Shown: positions 30,091 through 42,059 of the stretch, in pieces
Layout: every line of letters starts with the position of its first letter
Numbering within the stretch: the stretch's first letter is position 1
From: Muraenolepis orangiensis
Lineage: Eukaryota > Chordata > Actinopteri > Gadiformes > Muraenolepididae
DNA: 64,000 nt
Direction: 5' to 3'
Assembly (NCBI GenBank): GCA_027704905.1
Contig: CM051004.1
Location: 15,467,108 to 15,531,107 of the forward strand
Program-made: the position numbers and the translations under genes
Notes under the pieces: model-generated
The model's input: the letters and a program-made list of their open reading frames with translations, nothing else
What the model was told of the DNA's origin: nothing
Database searches by the model: none

Positions 30091-30978
30091 TGTGTATGTG
30101 TGTTAGTGAAAATAAGTGAATGTCCAGATGTAGTTTATAAACTTGTGTGAAAATGTATTCACACTTGAACTCAATGACTACCTGGTTTATATCTGTTCAG
30201 CCGGTGATCTCAGGTAACACACTGTCATCTCTTTCTCCACCTCTAGAGGGAGCACTGACTCACACACTGTCATCTCTTTCTCCACCTCTAGAGGGAGCAC
30301 TGACTCACACACTGTCATCTCTTTCTCCACCTCTAGAGGGAGCACTGACTCACACACTGTCATCTCTTTCTCCATCTGTAGAGGGAGCCCTGACTCACAC
30401 ACTGTCATTTCTTTCTCCACCTCTAGAGGGAGCCCTGACTCACACATTGTCATCTCTTTCTCCACCTCTAGAGGGAGCCCTGACTCACAGACTGTCATCT
30501 CTTTCTCCACCTCTAGAGGGAGCCCTGACTCACACATTGTCATCTCTTTCTCCACCTCTAGAGGGAGCCCTGACTCACAGACTGTCATCTCTTTCTCCAC
30601 CTCTAGAGGAAGCCCTGACTCACAAAATGTCATCCCTTTCTTTACCTCTAGAGGTGGAGAAAGTTATTGTATAATATTGTCCATTTACAATGTCCATGGT
30701 GCATTGTGCGTCACGCGTGAGTGAGAGAAGGTGAGAAGAGGATCTCTAAGTGTCTGTGACTGTGGTCCATCTCAGAGCTCAGCAGTGATGTATCAGGACA
30801 CCATCGTTAGTGTCAGTAAAAGCTGTGTGTGTGTTGTGTTGAAGCCCAGGGCAGAAGGAGAGAGCAGACTCCCCTGGACCCAGCTGTGTCTCCATGAAGA
30901 GTGACCAGTCTATGCATATACCTAATACCTTTAAAGATGGATGCCCCTCCAGAGAGGAGAGGTAGGAGTTTCAAACAG

Positions 30979-31027
<49 letters not shown>

Positions 31028-34000
31028 ATCATCCTACTCAGTTTAAAGATCGGGATCCGTCTATTGAGAAGAGGTGCAGATTCATCTGAGCTTGTAAATA
31101 TACAGTATATATTGAACATCCATAGATAGAGAGGAGAGGGAGGAGTTTCAAACAGGTGATGAAAACAGACCACTTGGTTTCTACTAGACTTTGCTGATAC
31201 TGATGTTTTGAGGTCAGGAGAAATAATACAATTATACATATAATTGTTTGTGTGTGTGTGTGTGTGTGTGTGTTATCCACAGACAACACCAGGAGAGGTC
31301 AAAGGTTACTAGTGCTGGGTCTCAGAATCTAACAGAGCTGATCAAGGTGTGTAAATATCCAACAAGACATTTAACTTCAGCTCTACATGAACATTAAAAA
31401 GCATCTCTTGTGGTGCTCAGAGTCTCCAGGCTTCCCTCTTTAGACCAGACGTGAATCAAGGACAGATGCTTCTGATGTCTTCAGCTCACAGGAAAGTTCT
31501 CATTCATGTTCTGTTCCAGAGGGCTGAGGAGAACGCACACGCTTTTCTAGACCAGGAGCTGAAGAAGCTCTGGAGCGTTCTCTTCCCACATGACCCACAA
31601 GGCTCAAAGAGTCAGAGGGAGGAGGAGGAGGAGGATGGGAAGAACGAGGAGCAGAGGAGGCGCGCCATAGAGGGAGTGAAAGACATCACACTGCTCTGCC
31701 TTCTGGAGATGAACCAGGAGGAACTGGCCCACACACTGAGGAGTGGTAAGAGACTCTTATTTAGAAAACATAGAAGAGACTCTTATTTAGAAAACATAGA
31801 AGAGACACTTATTTAGAAAACATAGAAGATACTCTTATTTAGAAAACATAGAAGAGACTCTTATTTAGAAAACATAGAGGAGACTCTTATTTAGAAAACA
31901 TAGAAAAGACTCTTATTTAGAAAACATAGAAGATACTCTTATTTAGAAAACATAGAAAATACTCTTATTTAGAAAACATAGAAGATACTCTTATTTAGAA
32001 AACATAGAAGAGACTCTTATTTAGAAAACATAGAAGAGACTTTTATTTAGAAAACATAGAGGGACTCTTATTTAGAAAACATGAAGAGACTTTTAAGAAA
32101 ACATAGAAGAGTCTCTTATTTTGAAAACATAGAAGAAACTCTTACTTTGAAAACATAGAAGAGACTCTTATTTAGAAAACTTCAAGAGACTCTTAAGAAA
32201 ACATAGAAGAGACTCTTATTTAGAAAACATAGAAGAGACTCTTACTTTGAAAAAATAGAAGAGACTCTCATTTAGAAAACATAGAAGAGACTCTTATTTA
32301 GAAAACATAGAAGAGACTCTTATTTTGAAGATATGTAGGGTTATTGTAGGGGTATCAGGTTTAATGGTTTGATCCAGATATGTAGGGTTATTGTTATATA
32401 TTATAAATATATTATATATTGTGTGTCTATCAGGTTAAAGAAGGTTACACAATACACTGCAGATCAACAGCAGAATATCTGAAGAGATGCAACACTATCT
32501 TGTTATTTCAGCATAGCAAGTCAATTACATAAATAGTTAAATTATAATGTATTATAGTACTGTCATTACACCAATCATATTGTTGTGTCAATATCACGTA
32601 TAAGACCTGTCTTCTGGGTTCTCTAATTTAGGAACAGCTGCAGTCGAGTGCCAACATAACATCAAGTCTCATCTGATGCAGAAGTTCAGACGTGTGTTTG
32701 AGGGAATCGCAAAAGCAGGACAGTCATCAAATCTGAATGACTTCTACACAGAGCTCTTCATCACAGAGAGAGTCAGTGGAGAGGTCAACAAGGAACATGA
32801 GGTCAGACTGATTGAAACAGCTTCCAGGAAACCAGCCAAGGGGGAAACACCAATCAAATGTGAAGACATATTTAAACCCTTACCTGGACAAGATCAACCA
32901 AGCAGAACAATAATGACAACTGGAGTGGCCGGCATTGGTAAAACCGTCTTAACACAGAAGTTCACTCTGGACTGGGCTGAAGGCAAAGCCAACCATGACA
33001 TAGACTTCACGCTTCCCTTCACTTTCAGAGAGCTGAATTTACTGAAAGAGAAAGAGTTTAGCTTGGTGGAACTTCTTCATCACTTCTTTATTCAAACCAA
33101 AGGAATCTGCAGATACGACTTGTTCCAAGTGGTCTTCATCTTGGATGGTCTGGATGAGTGTCGACTTCCTATGGACTTCCAGAACAATCCGATCTGGACT
33201 GATGTTACAAAGTCGACCTCGGTGGACGTGCTGCTGACAAACCTCATCAGGGGCGACCTGCTTCCCTCCGCTCGCATCTGGATAACCACACGCCCTGCGG
33301 CAGCCAATCAGATCCCTGCTGAGTGTGTTGACATGGTGACAGAGGTGAGAGGGTTCACCGACCTGCAGAAGGAGTGTTACTTCAGGAAGAGATTCAGAGA
33401 GGATACTCTGGTCAGCACAATCATCTCCCACATCAAGAGATCCCGAAGCCTCCACATCATGTGTCACATCCCAGTCTTCTGTTGGATCAGTGCTACAGTT
33501 CTGGAGGACCTCTTCAAAACAATCAAGACACAAAAAGAGATGCCCAACACCGTGACTCAGATGTACATCCACTTCCTGAGGGTTCAGTCCATACAGGGGG
33601 ACAGGAAGTACCATGGGAGAGCTGAAACAGATGCAGTCTGGAGTTCAGAGAGCAGGACGATCATTGTTGCTCTGGGAAAACTGGCTTTTAACCAACTGGA
33701 GAAAGGCAACATGATCTTCTACGAGGCAGACCTGGCAGAGTGTGACATCGATATCAAAGCAGCCTCATTGTACTCAGGAGTGTTCACCCAGATATTTAAA
33801 GAGGAGTGTGGGCTGTACCAGGACAAGGTGTTCTGCTTTCTCCATCTGAGCATCCAGGAGTTTCTGGCTGCTCTTTATGTCTTCCTGTCCTTCATCGAGA
33901 CTGGTGTCAATCTGCTCTCAGAAGAACAACCTAATACAACGGTCCAACTCCTCTACCAGAGTGCTGTGGACAAGGCCTTACAGAGTGAGAACGGACACCT

Positions 34001-37000
34001 GGACTTGTTCCTCCGCTTCCTCCTGGGCCTCTCTCTGGAGACCAATCAGATTCTCCTACAGGGTCTGCTGAGACAGACAGGAAGTAGCTGGACCAATGAG
34101 CAAACAGTGTCTTACATCAAGGAGAAGATAAGTGGAGATCTCTCTCCAGAGAGAAGCATCAATCTGTTCCACTGTCTGAATGAGCTGAACGACCGTTCTC
34201 TGGTGAAGAAGATCCAACAGTACCTGACATCAGGAAATCTTTCCAGAATATCTCTCTCTCCTGCTCAGTGGTCAGCTCTGGTCTTCATCTTACTGTCATC
34301 AGAAGAGGAGCTAGATGTGTTTGACCTGAAGAAATACTCTGCTTCAGAGGAGGGTCTTCTGAGGCTGCTGCCAGTGGTCAAAGCCTCCAGAACATCTCTG
34401 TAGGTTCACTAATAACATGCATTTTAATACACAATATACATAATACTAGAATATGAAAGTTATAATAATATACAATACATCTCTGTAGGTTCACTAATAA
34501 CATGCATTTTAATACACAATATACATAATACTAGAATATGAAAGTTATAATAATATACAATACATCTCTTTAGGTTCACTAATAACATAGTATTACAATA
34601 CAATATACATTATACTAGAATATTAAAGTTAGAACAATATACAATACATCTCTGTAGTTTTGTTAATAACATGTTTTATAATACACATAACAATATACAA
34701 ACCATATGAGCTGGGAGCAGGCTATAGGAGGGAGCCTATTTTAATATTTTGTTTTCTAATCTACACAACATTTGGATTGTGAACCGTTAGTAACAGCAGC
34801 ACTTCAGTAGGAAGTCCAGTAACAACTGGGTATTATACCAGGAAACACCACAACTGGGTTTTTCCATAGCCTATTCATATTTGTGAATACTTCATATTTG
34901 AATGAATACTGGACAAGACTGGACCAGGCTACAAATTCCACTCTAATATTGTCTGTTAAATCTTACCTACAGCACTGTTCATCATTTGTTAACTTTATAT
35001 TTCTTATTCATAATGCTAGTAAAGACTGAAGTGGTTTAAATCTAATAAGACCTTTCAACACAGTTCCTAACATGTTCCTGTTGATGTTGTGTGAAGGCTG
35101 AATGGCTGTCATCTGTCAGAGAGATGCTGTGAAGCTCTGGCCTCAGTTCTCAGCTCCAACTCCTCCAGTCTGAGAGAGCTGGACCTGAGTCTCAACCACC
35201 TTCAGGATTCAGGAGTGACGCTGCTCTCTGCTGGACTGGGGAGTCCACACTGTACACTGGAGACTCTCAGGTTAGTTGGACTCAATGAGCAAACACTTAT
35301 AGCACAGGGTTTGATATCAGAAGACATTCAACTGATTCCATGCATTGAGGAGATCTTTAGAACCAGGTGACCATCTCCATCACTAAGGAACGCAACCACC
35401 CTGGGCACCATCTCTTCTCTCCCTACCGTCCGGTCGCTGGTTCTGCAGAATCCGTTCAAGGACTACCAGGTTCAAGGATAGTTTTTATCCCCAGGCAATG
35501 ACCTACTGAATTGCTAGGAGTGCTGCCACTATCATAACATGTCATTAACATTACACTATCATCACATTTCATTAATATTACACTATCATACATGTCATTA
35601 ACATTACACTGTTGGCAGTGGCGGCTGGTGCATTTTTCACCAGGGGGGGCTATACCATTTTTTTTATTTACAATTACATATTGTTAATTACATTATATAC
35701 AATTACGTTTTGTATTGAAATGTCGCCCTTCTGTCCATCACTTTCATCATGGCCACGCAAGGCCAGCTCAAAGGCACCACAGAACTTCACACAGTCTATT
35801 ATTTTAGACAGGATGTGTTTTTGTCCACCTCCTCATTGTGTTGACAGATCCCTATCCTGTAGCCTTCATCAAGTTGAACAGCTACACTGTTAAAAACGAT
35901 TTGTTGACTCAACTTGACTAAGTCAAGTCATCTTGTTGCTTTGACTGAGTTAAGTTTAGTCAAGTTGATTCAACATTTAGTGTCAAGTTGATTACACTTC
36001 AATAAATTAGTTGATACAACTTGTAGTCTGTTGACACAACTTCATGTGTCAAGTTATTTGGACTAGAAAATATTACTTAAGATAACTTAAAAAGATGTTG
36101 GTTAAACTTATTTTATCAAGTTTTTACAAATGTCTATCAAGTTGGCTCAACATGTAAAACTTTGTTTGTTCAACTTCTATTACCAAGTTAGCTTACCAGG
36201 ACAAGCAAACCAATACCAAGCAAACCAAAGCTATACTATAAATCTAAATGAGAATTAGCTTAACCTAAATATTAACACATGTAAAAAATTGCTGAAAAGA
36301 CATTTCAATCAGGACTTTTATTACAATATCAAGAACTGTATTCCAACTCCAACCCACACACTCATTAACTGTTCAGTGTTGGTTTTTAAATTCAAATAAG
36401 TGTGTCAATGGATGTCAACATATAAAGACCTTCCTTGGGACATGTAGACAAAAAAACAACACCCTCCAACACACCATTGCTTTTGCTCGGGGCTGCTCAA
36501 AAACTGAAATGACACGGTCCCATAGATAAAACTGTAATTGAGAGACTTGTTAAACAGAGTAAGTGTGCAGGGTTGCTGCAGTAAAATGCAGTAAAACGTA
36601 GAAAATTGTATCTCTCTAACTGAGAAACTTAACTCAAATGTCAGTCAGAAAATAAAAACATTACTGAAATGTCCACTCTGTTCATGGTTGCTCTACAACA
36701 TAAAATACACAATAGTGTCTCTCAGACACACTTCCTCCAAATAGTGCAAATAGAGATCAGTCAGAACATGAAAACAAACCAGGGTTGACGGAAGATTCTG
36801 TCTCGTCATGCCCACGCAAAGCCAACTCAAAAGCCCCACAAAACTTGACACAGTCGATTATTTTGCATAAAATATGCCGGTTTTTATCCACCTCCTCATT
36901 TTGCTTCCTCACGGCAATCCAGTGGCCGTCGTCCAGCTGCGTAGCAATGTTCACTCTGCCTAGCGTGGCTAGCTTCATAGCATTGTCCATGTGTGCCCTG

Positions 37001-38735
37001 GTGTTCTCATGCTTCCTCACTTTCTCAGACAGGTGCTTCCTATCCCTCACTCCAGTTGTTGTCCATGTTACATCCAGCTAGCCAGGCCTTTCTGGTGTAC
37101 CAGCTACGAGAGAAGCCTCGCATATAGGTCTTCCCTTTGTCACCAGCTGCCTGATGCTGTTTGATAACAATATCAGGTTGATCTGGGCCCAGATCTTTCA
37201 CCTTAAGTTTGTCCGCCAAACTTCTTCTCTCAAACGGCTCTTGAATGAGAGATTTCACAGAGTTAGGGACCGGGTTGAGTCTTGGGGTAGTGCTCACACT
37301 CGCCATTGTTGAACTTGTTGTAGTTAAAATGGCGCCCGCAGAGACAGAGCATAATATGCTTTTCCTAGTACACTGTATGACGATGCTGGAGGGGCTGTTC
37401 TGAAACAGCCCCCCCGAAGACATTTGGAGGACGCTGATTGGCTACATTTTATGTCACTCGTTTATATCTTGAATCAGCAATTGGCTAAACTGCTACAGAG
37501 ACCCGCCTCCGTGGGGCTATTTCTCTACAGCCCCCCCCAGCATCGTCATACAGTGTACTAGGCATATGTGTACTAGGAAAAGCATATTATGTTGCGCAAA
37601 TTATTTTAAAATTATATTTTACACATATTTCTGGGTGCATTCCATATTTTAAACACACACATTATATATATATATTTTTATATTTTTTATTATTAATAAT
37701 AATGTTTGTGCGTGTGGTTTAGGGGCCAGCCGACACTGATTGTTGGACTTTGCTGGACTTTCTGGACTCATTACAGTTGCTGCACTGTACTGCACTGTAT
37801 TCATGATGCTGCTGCACAACTGGCACTTTAAAATGCTTTTATATGCTTTATGTAAAATTCAACACATATCATCCATTAGTCACTTTCTAGTTATTTTTAT
37901 TGTCATTTTTACTGTACTATGTTTATGAAATTCATACTGTGGGAGAGAATGGGGAGTAAGCATTCCATTGTTCTTGTTGCAAATGGCAAATAAATCTCTT
38001 GAATCTTGATTTACATCCATAAAAGTACAAGTTCAGACCCCTAAATAATTAATGTTTAGAGGAATAATGTAACATATTTAAGATGTTGTTGCCCTGATAG
38101 TTTAAGGACATGTTAAATTCTTAAATTGTTAATGGTGGTTTAAGGTGTTTAAGGTGTATTACATTATTATTCTACTCATAGACAGTCAGGTGGAATTTAG
38201 AGTTGTTTAGTAAAGTTTATCTACAGCCTTTTCCTTACAATGTGCCTTTTTATGGAAACTTTAATGATTACATTTGCTGAATATTTGTATATTTTTGACA
38301 GCTAACTGTTATCATTTTAAGATCATTTTTTACATTGACTACACTTCTCTTGTGTTCATTATTGAACAAGTAAAATACTTGTGTTCTTTCAACACAGTTC
38401 CTAACATGTTCCTGTTGATGTTGTTTGAAGGCTGAATGGCTGTCATCTGTCAGAGAGATGCTGTGAAGCTCTGGCCTCAGTTCTCAGCTCCAACTCCTCC
38501 AGTCTGAGAGAGCTGGACCTGAGTACCAACGACCTGCAGGATTCAGGAGTGAAGCTGCTCTCTGCTGGACTGGGGAGTCCACACTGTACACTGGAGACTC
38601 TCAGGTTAGTTGTACTCAATGAGCAAACACTTACAGCACAGGGTTTGATATCAGAAGACATTCAACTGGTTTACAGCCATAAAAGTACTAATTCACACAC
38701 CGAAATAAAGGATATTCATTAGAATAACTCATTCT

Positions 38736-38810
<75 letters not shown>

Positions 38811-38831
38811 TGTGTGTGGGTGTGTGGGTGG

Positions 38832-38912
<81 letters not shown>

Positions 38913-41455
38913 CGTGTGCGTGTGTAGGTTGTCTGGCTGTCTGGTCACACAGGAAGGCTGTGCTTCTCTGGCCTCAGCTCTGAGCTCCAACCCCTCCCAT
39001 CTGACAGAGCTGGACCTGAGCTACAATCACCCAGGAGACTCAGGAGTTACGCTGCTCTCTGCTGGACTGGAGAATCCACGCTGGAGACTGGACACTCTCA
39101 GGTACGGAGAGGACAGCTCACCTCTCAGTGACCGTGTCTCCTACAAGGATTCAACCAGCCGCTAGATGAAGTGGTCTCACAAGGCAGCTGTAACTCATGT
39201 TGTGTACAAAGTGATGATCCAGCAGATCATTGAGTGTGAATGTTTCAACTGCTCTCTCTTTGTTCCCCCCCAGGGTGGAGCACGGTGGAGGATGGAGGCT
39301 GAAACCAGCTCTAAAGAAGTGTAAGTGTCTGTTTAGTTTGAGTCATCACAACACACACTCACTCTTTAGATGGAAGGTCCATCCACACAGCAGGAGGGGA
39401 CGTCCTACTGGGAATGAACATCATGGAGCTCATCAATATTAATATTGATAAGATATATGATGGATCTTATCAATATTAATATTGATTAGATACATGAGGG
39501 ATCTAATCAATATTAATATTGATAAGATAAATGATGTATCTAATCAATATTAATATTAATTAGATACATGATGCATCTAATCAATATTAATATTGATAAG
39601 ATACATGATGTTTCTAATCAATGTTATTATTGATAAGATACATGATGGTTGACATGATGTATCTTATCAATATTAATATTGTTAACCATCACAATGAATC
39701 CTCCTTTTATAAAATACAACAGGTATTATTAATGAATTATTATTGATTATTAGTAGTGTAATTATTATTATTAGACCATAAAATACTCACATTATTAAAG
39801 GGTAAGTAAACAACCGTTCTAGCAGACCATCTGCATACCAGTTTCCAAAGAGTCGTTAAGGTTTTATAAAAAATGTACAGTTTGGGTTCCAAAGGAGCAG
39901 GTTTAAGGGGCGTGGTCAAACGCGGTCCTACCCCACCCTCACTGGAGCCAGGGGGCGGAGCCAATAGAAAACCACTCTGTGAAAACTGGTTTTGCTGGAA
40001 GTAGCACAACATGTCCCCCGTTTGATAACTTTCTACATTTCAGTCCAAAACATCAGAAATGCTGACCAACACGTTTTGAGACCCAAACGGAGCAGCTTTC
40101 CCTTTAATATTAGTGCGTGTATTTTATATTTTATTATAACAACTACTGTTATTCTTATGACTATCATCATCCTTATGGTTAAAATAAGGACCATTGAGGA
40201 ATAATAACACATATTTATTAGTGTGAATAATGTTTTGAATAGTGATTACTATAATGAATTGTAATTAGGAATATTATTATTTTATAATTATTAATTCAAA
40301 TAATAATATATATAATAAAAGTAATATTATTATTATATAACTATAACTATAATTATTATTAATAATTAGAATAATAATAATATTATTATTATTATTATAT
40401 AATAATAATTATATAAACAGTATATAAATATATAAAGAGTTTATATAAAGAGTATTATATAAACAATTATTATTCATATTATTATTATATATATACAATA
40501 CTTATACATATTGATATATATTGATCCCACACACAGAGCCCATGTGTGAAGCCCATCCTCTTCCCCTCCATGTTAACTCATGAGCTAAATGGTGGACGTA
40601 GCTGAACTACATGGTGGTTTCTGTTGACTCCGCCTCCGCCTGTCCTTTTGGTTCAGTAGTTTAAATGGTCTAGAGATGAGACCAGGACTCAATAGGTTTG
40701 AAAACAAGGCTTCATGTGAATGAGAATCGTACCGCTACAATGAAGTGTTGACGTGGTTCCGTTCAGCCAACGCCGTCGCCGTGGTGACTCTGAGGGACTG
40801 AGAACATCAGGGGACCAAACACAAACTACAGTCTGGGCTCAGTTTCTAGGAACAACAACAACAGTTCAGCAGACTAATCATGTCTTGTTCTCCATCAGAT
40901 GCGTGTGAACTCACACTGGACCCAAACACAGCCCACAGTCGACTCTCTCTGTCTGAGGACAACAGGAAGGTGACGATGGTTAGAGAGTGGAAGAACTATC
41001 CTGATCACCCGGAGAGATTTGACCCCTATCTCCAGGTGTTGTGTAGAGAGGGTCTGACTGACCGCTGTTACTGGGAGGTGGAGTGGGAAGGACTTGTTCA
41101 AATAGGAGTGACATACAGAGGAATCACTAGGAGGGGAGGGGGTAATGACAGAAGGCTTGGATGGAACAACAAGTCCTGGTGTCTTTATTCTTCTAAAGAT
41201 GGTTACTCTGTCTGGTACAACCGTAGTCAAACAGTCATAGATCTCCCCCCCTCTAACAGAGTAGGAGTGTATGTGAACCGGCCTGCTGGCACTGTGTCCT
41301 TCTACAGAGTGACCCCAGATGGAGGAGGGTCCTCAGACACACTGACACTCATCCACACCTTCCAGTCCACATTCACCCAGGAGGACCTCCTCCCTGGGTT
41401 CTGGTTAGGGGGGGATCAGGATGTCAGTGCCTCAGTGTCTCTGTGTCGGTTGTAG
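28121..41455 (+). CDS. Fish-type NLR: FISNA-NACHT-LRR-B30.2 receptor
   Basis: Exons reading open with matching phases: 28121-28209, 28279-28392, 31283-31346, 31520-31745, 32632-34399, 35097-35270, 38431-38604, 38928-39101, 39274-39320, 40899-41455. They give 1128 aa, or 1245 aa if three more 117-nt exons are used. Order: an N-terminal repeat peptide (PGPSCVSMKSDQSM), a PYD/CARD-free helical stretch, FISNA from about residue 165, NACHT with Walker A GVAGIGKT (262-269) and Walker B VVFILDGLDECR, three LRR exons of exactly 174 nt, then PRY-SPRY (LTLDPNTAHSRLSLSEDN, LGWNNKSWCLY). This is the greatly expanded teleost NLR-C class, taken to be cytosolic sensors; the ligand is unknown. An ISRE-like site lies upstream. 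Despite heavy repeat invasion of its introns I see no disabling change. Confidence 0.92.
28587..28755 (+). repeat. 45-bp minisatellite block 1 (3 copies)
   Basis: Each unit has a pyrimidine tract ending CTCTAG, then AGGGAGCACTGACTCAC. Blocks 2 (29288-29690) and 3 (30219-30670) have 8 and 9 copies. Each unit looks like a 3' splice site and includes TGACTCA. Confidence 0.95.
28946..29062 (+). CDS. NLR cassette exon, copy 2 of the N-terminal repeat
   Basis: Acceptor GTTGAAG|CCC and donor GAGAG|GTAGG enclose 117 nt (39 codons) in the same phase 2 as the exon at 28279-28392. It reads QKERADSPGPSCVSMKSDQS and on to GRPSREER. Inclusion adds 39 aa without a frameshift. The nearer AG (CCCAG|GGC) would cause a stop. 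Acceptor choice is inferred. Confidence 0.6.
29288..29690 (+). repeat. 45-bp minisatellite block 2 (8 copies)
   Basis: The same 45-bp unit as block 1, with eight full copies ending in the same degenerate partial unit. Confidence 0.95.
29865..29981 (+). CDS. NLR cassette exon, copy 3
   Basis: Same 117-nt length, phase and splice context as 28946-29062. One visible replacement, GRPSREER to GCPSREER. Confidence 0.6.
30219..30670 (+). repeat. 45-bp minisatellite block 3 (9 copies)
   Basis: Differs from block 2 by one added unit near its left end; the order of variant units is otherwise the same. Confidence 0.95.
30845..30961 (+). CDS. NLR cassette exon, copy 4
   Basis: Looks identical in coding sequence to copy 3. 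The duplication is recent or kept homogeneous by conversion. Confidence 0.6.
31746..32330 (+). repeat. 26-bp minisatellite starting at an NLR splice donor
   Basis: About 20 imperfect copies of AGAGACTCTTATTTAG plus AAAACATAGA. The first begins inside the donor GTAAGAGACTC that follows the exon 31520-31745. Confidence 0.95.
32632..34399 (+). CDS. NLR exon encoding FISNA and NACHT
   Basis: Single 1768-nt exon, acceptor TTTAG|GAAC and donor TCTCT|GTAGGT. It starts in phase 1 and ends in phase 2. FISNA lies in the first 80 codons; Walker A GVAGIGKT and Walker B ILDGLDECR follow; the winged-helix and helical part ends with FDLKKYSASEEGLLRL. This is the usual giant exon of fish NLR-C genes. Confidence 0.93.
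34390..34690 (+). repeat. 84-bp tandem repeat overlapping the NACHT exon end
   Basis: About 3.5 copies of a unit starting CATCTCTGTAGGTTCACTAA. The first copy includes the last bases of the exon and its donor; later copies carry CTCTGTAGG, CTCTTTAGG and CTCTGTAGT. Confidence 0.9.
35395..38012 (+). mobile_element. L2-like LINE 3' end split by a hAT insertion
   Basis: LINE 3' sequence (35395-35615 and 37739-38012; GGACTACCAGGTTCAAGG, GGGAGAGAATGGGGAGTAAG, AAATAAATCTCTTGAATCTT) lies in the intron between LRR exons 1 and 2. Confidence 0.8.
35616..37738 (-). mobile_element. hAT element with TTF-type transposase 5' part
   Basis: Ends are CAGTGGCGGCTGG and CCAGCCGACACTG. The flanking octamers ACTGTTGG (35608-35615) and ATTGTTGG (37739-37746) are an 8-bp duplication with one mismatch. 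Minus-strand frames at 37040-37423 and 36757-37050 match the start of TTF-type (ZMYM1-like) hAT transposases, with DLGPDQPDI, RSWYTRKAWLAGC and IIDCVKFCGAFELALRGHDE. The catalytic domain is absent. An internally deleted relative lies at 60351-61802. Confidence 0.88.
38739..38926 (+). repeat. (TG)n with GCGT variants abutting LRR exon 3
   Basis: About 190 bp of TG and CGTG repeats lead straight into TGTGTAG|GTT, the acceptor of the exon 38928-39101. Confidence 0.95.
39436..39690. repeat. Tandem palindromic repeat of about 60 bp
   Basis: The self-complementary core ATCAATATTAATATTGAT recurs about every 60 bp, flanked by TAGATACATGATG-type spacers. It lies in the intron before the B30.2 exon. 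Confidence 0.9.
39700..40890. other. NLR last intron, A/T-rich remainder
   Basis: Contains a very A/T-rich stretch of TTATTA and ATATAT mixtures at about 40205-40530. No gene or recognisable element otherwise. Confidence 0.6.
40899..41455 (+). CDS. NLR last exon, B30.2 (PRY-SPRY) domain
   Basis: It follows TCCATCAG and joins the 47-nt exon 39274-39320 in phase 1. Encodes PRY (ELTLDPNTAHSRLSLSEDN) and SPRY (YWEVEW, LGWNNKSWCLY, VGVYVNRPAGTVSFY, LLPGFWLG). Stop at 41453-41455. Confidence 0.92.
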
Positions 41456-41460
41456 CAAGC

Positions 41461-41559
<99 letters not shown>

Positions 41560-41622
41560 TTATATACTGTACACACACACACACACACATTTATATACTG
41601 TACACACACACACACATTTTTA

Positions 41623-41685
<63 letters not shown>

Positions 41686-41800
41686 AATACACATACATTC
41701 AAACACACACAAACACACACATTTATATACACACAAGCACACACACATACATTTAGAAATGCACACACATATTGAAATACACATACATAACAAACACACA
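41461..41800 (+). repeat. Interrupted (CA)n array after the NLR stop
   Basis: A CA array of about 100 bp begins six bases after the stop codon, so the NLR 3' UTR is largely CA repeat. Further CA blocks follow, broken by ATTTATATACTG-like spacers. Confidence 0.95.
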
Positions 41801-42059
41801 CGCTCACACACACACCCACAGCCATCGTCCGGATAGCCACGCCCCCTTATCACGTCCCGCATTCCTGTCACCGTTTCCATAGCCCTCACCCGGATAGCCA
41901 CGCCCCCTTGTTAGTTCTCCCCCGCAGCTGCAGCGCATCACAGTTAGATTAGATTAGATTCAAATGTATTTTCATTGCACAGCACAAGCATGCAAAATAA
42001 TTTAGCATCTAACCAGAGTGCAAAATGTTGCAGTAAAGTGTAATAATAATAGGTATATG

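Larger units (their letters stand above)
28393..30961 (+). repeat. Tandem triplication of an exon-bearing segment in the NLR gene
   Basis: Three consecutive units (28393-29062, 29063-29981, 29982-30961) each contain a TG array, a 45-bp minisatellite, near-identical spacer and one 117-nt exon. Length differences are mainly due to 3, 8 and 9 minisatellite copies. Confidence 0.93.

Noticed and set aside
28524..30674. Frames of 83-175 codons on both strands with 15-aa repeats (SSLSPPLEGALTHTL type)
   Set aside because: The 45-bp unit is a multiple of three without stops, so both strands stay open by chance. The tract lies in NLR introns and has no conserved domain.
31040..31075. Possible small NLR exon (TTTAAAGATCGGGATCC to GAGAAGAG)
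   Set aside because: It resembles a cassette-exon end but its start phase does not fit the neighbouring exons, so it is probably a decayed exon piece.
27640..32330. Regular repeats that could suggest a CRISPR array
   Set aside because: Units are contiguous tandem repeats without unique spacers, in introns of a vertebrate gene.
33039..33614. 191-codon minus-strand frame
   Set aside because: Shadow of the NACHT exon, whose plus-strand frame has clear Walker motifs.
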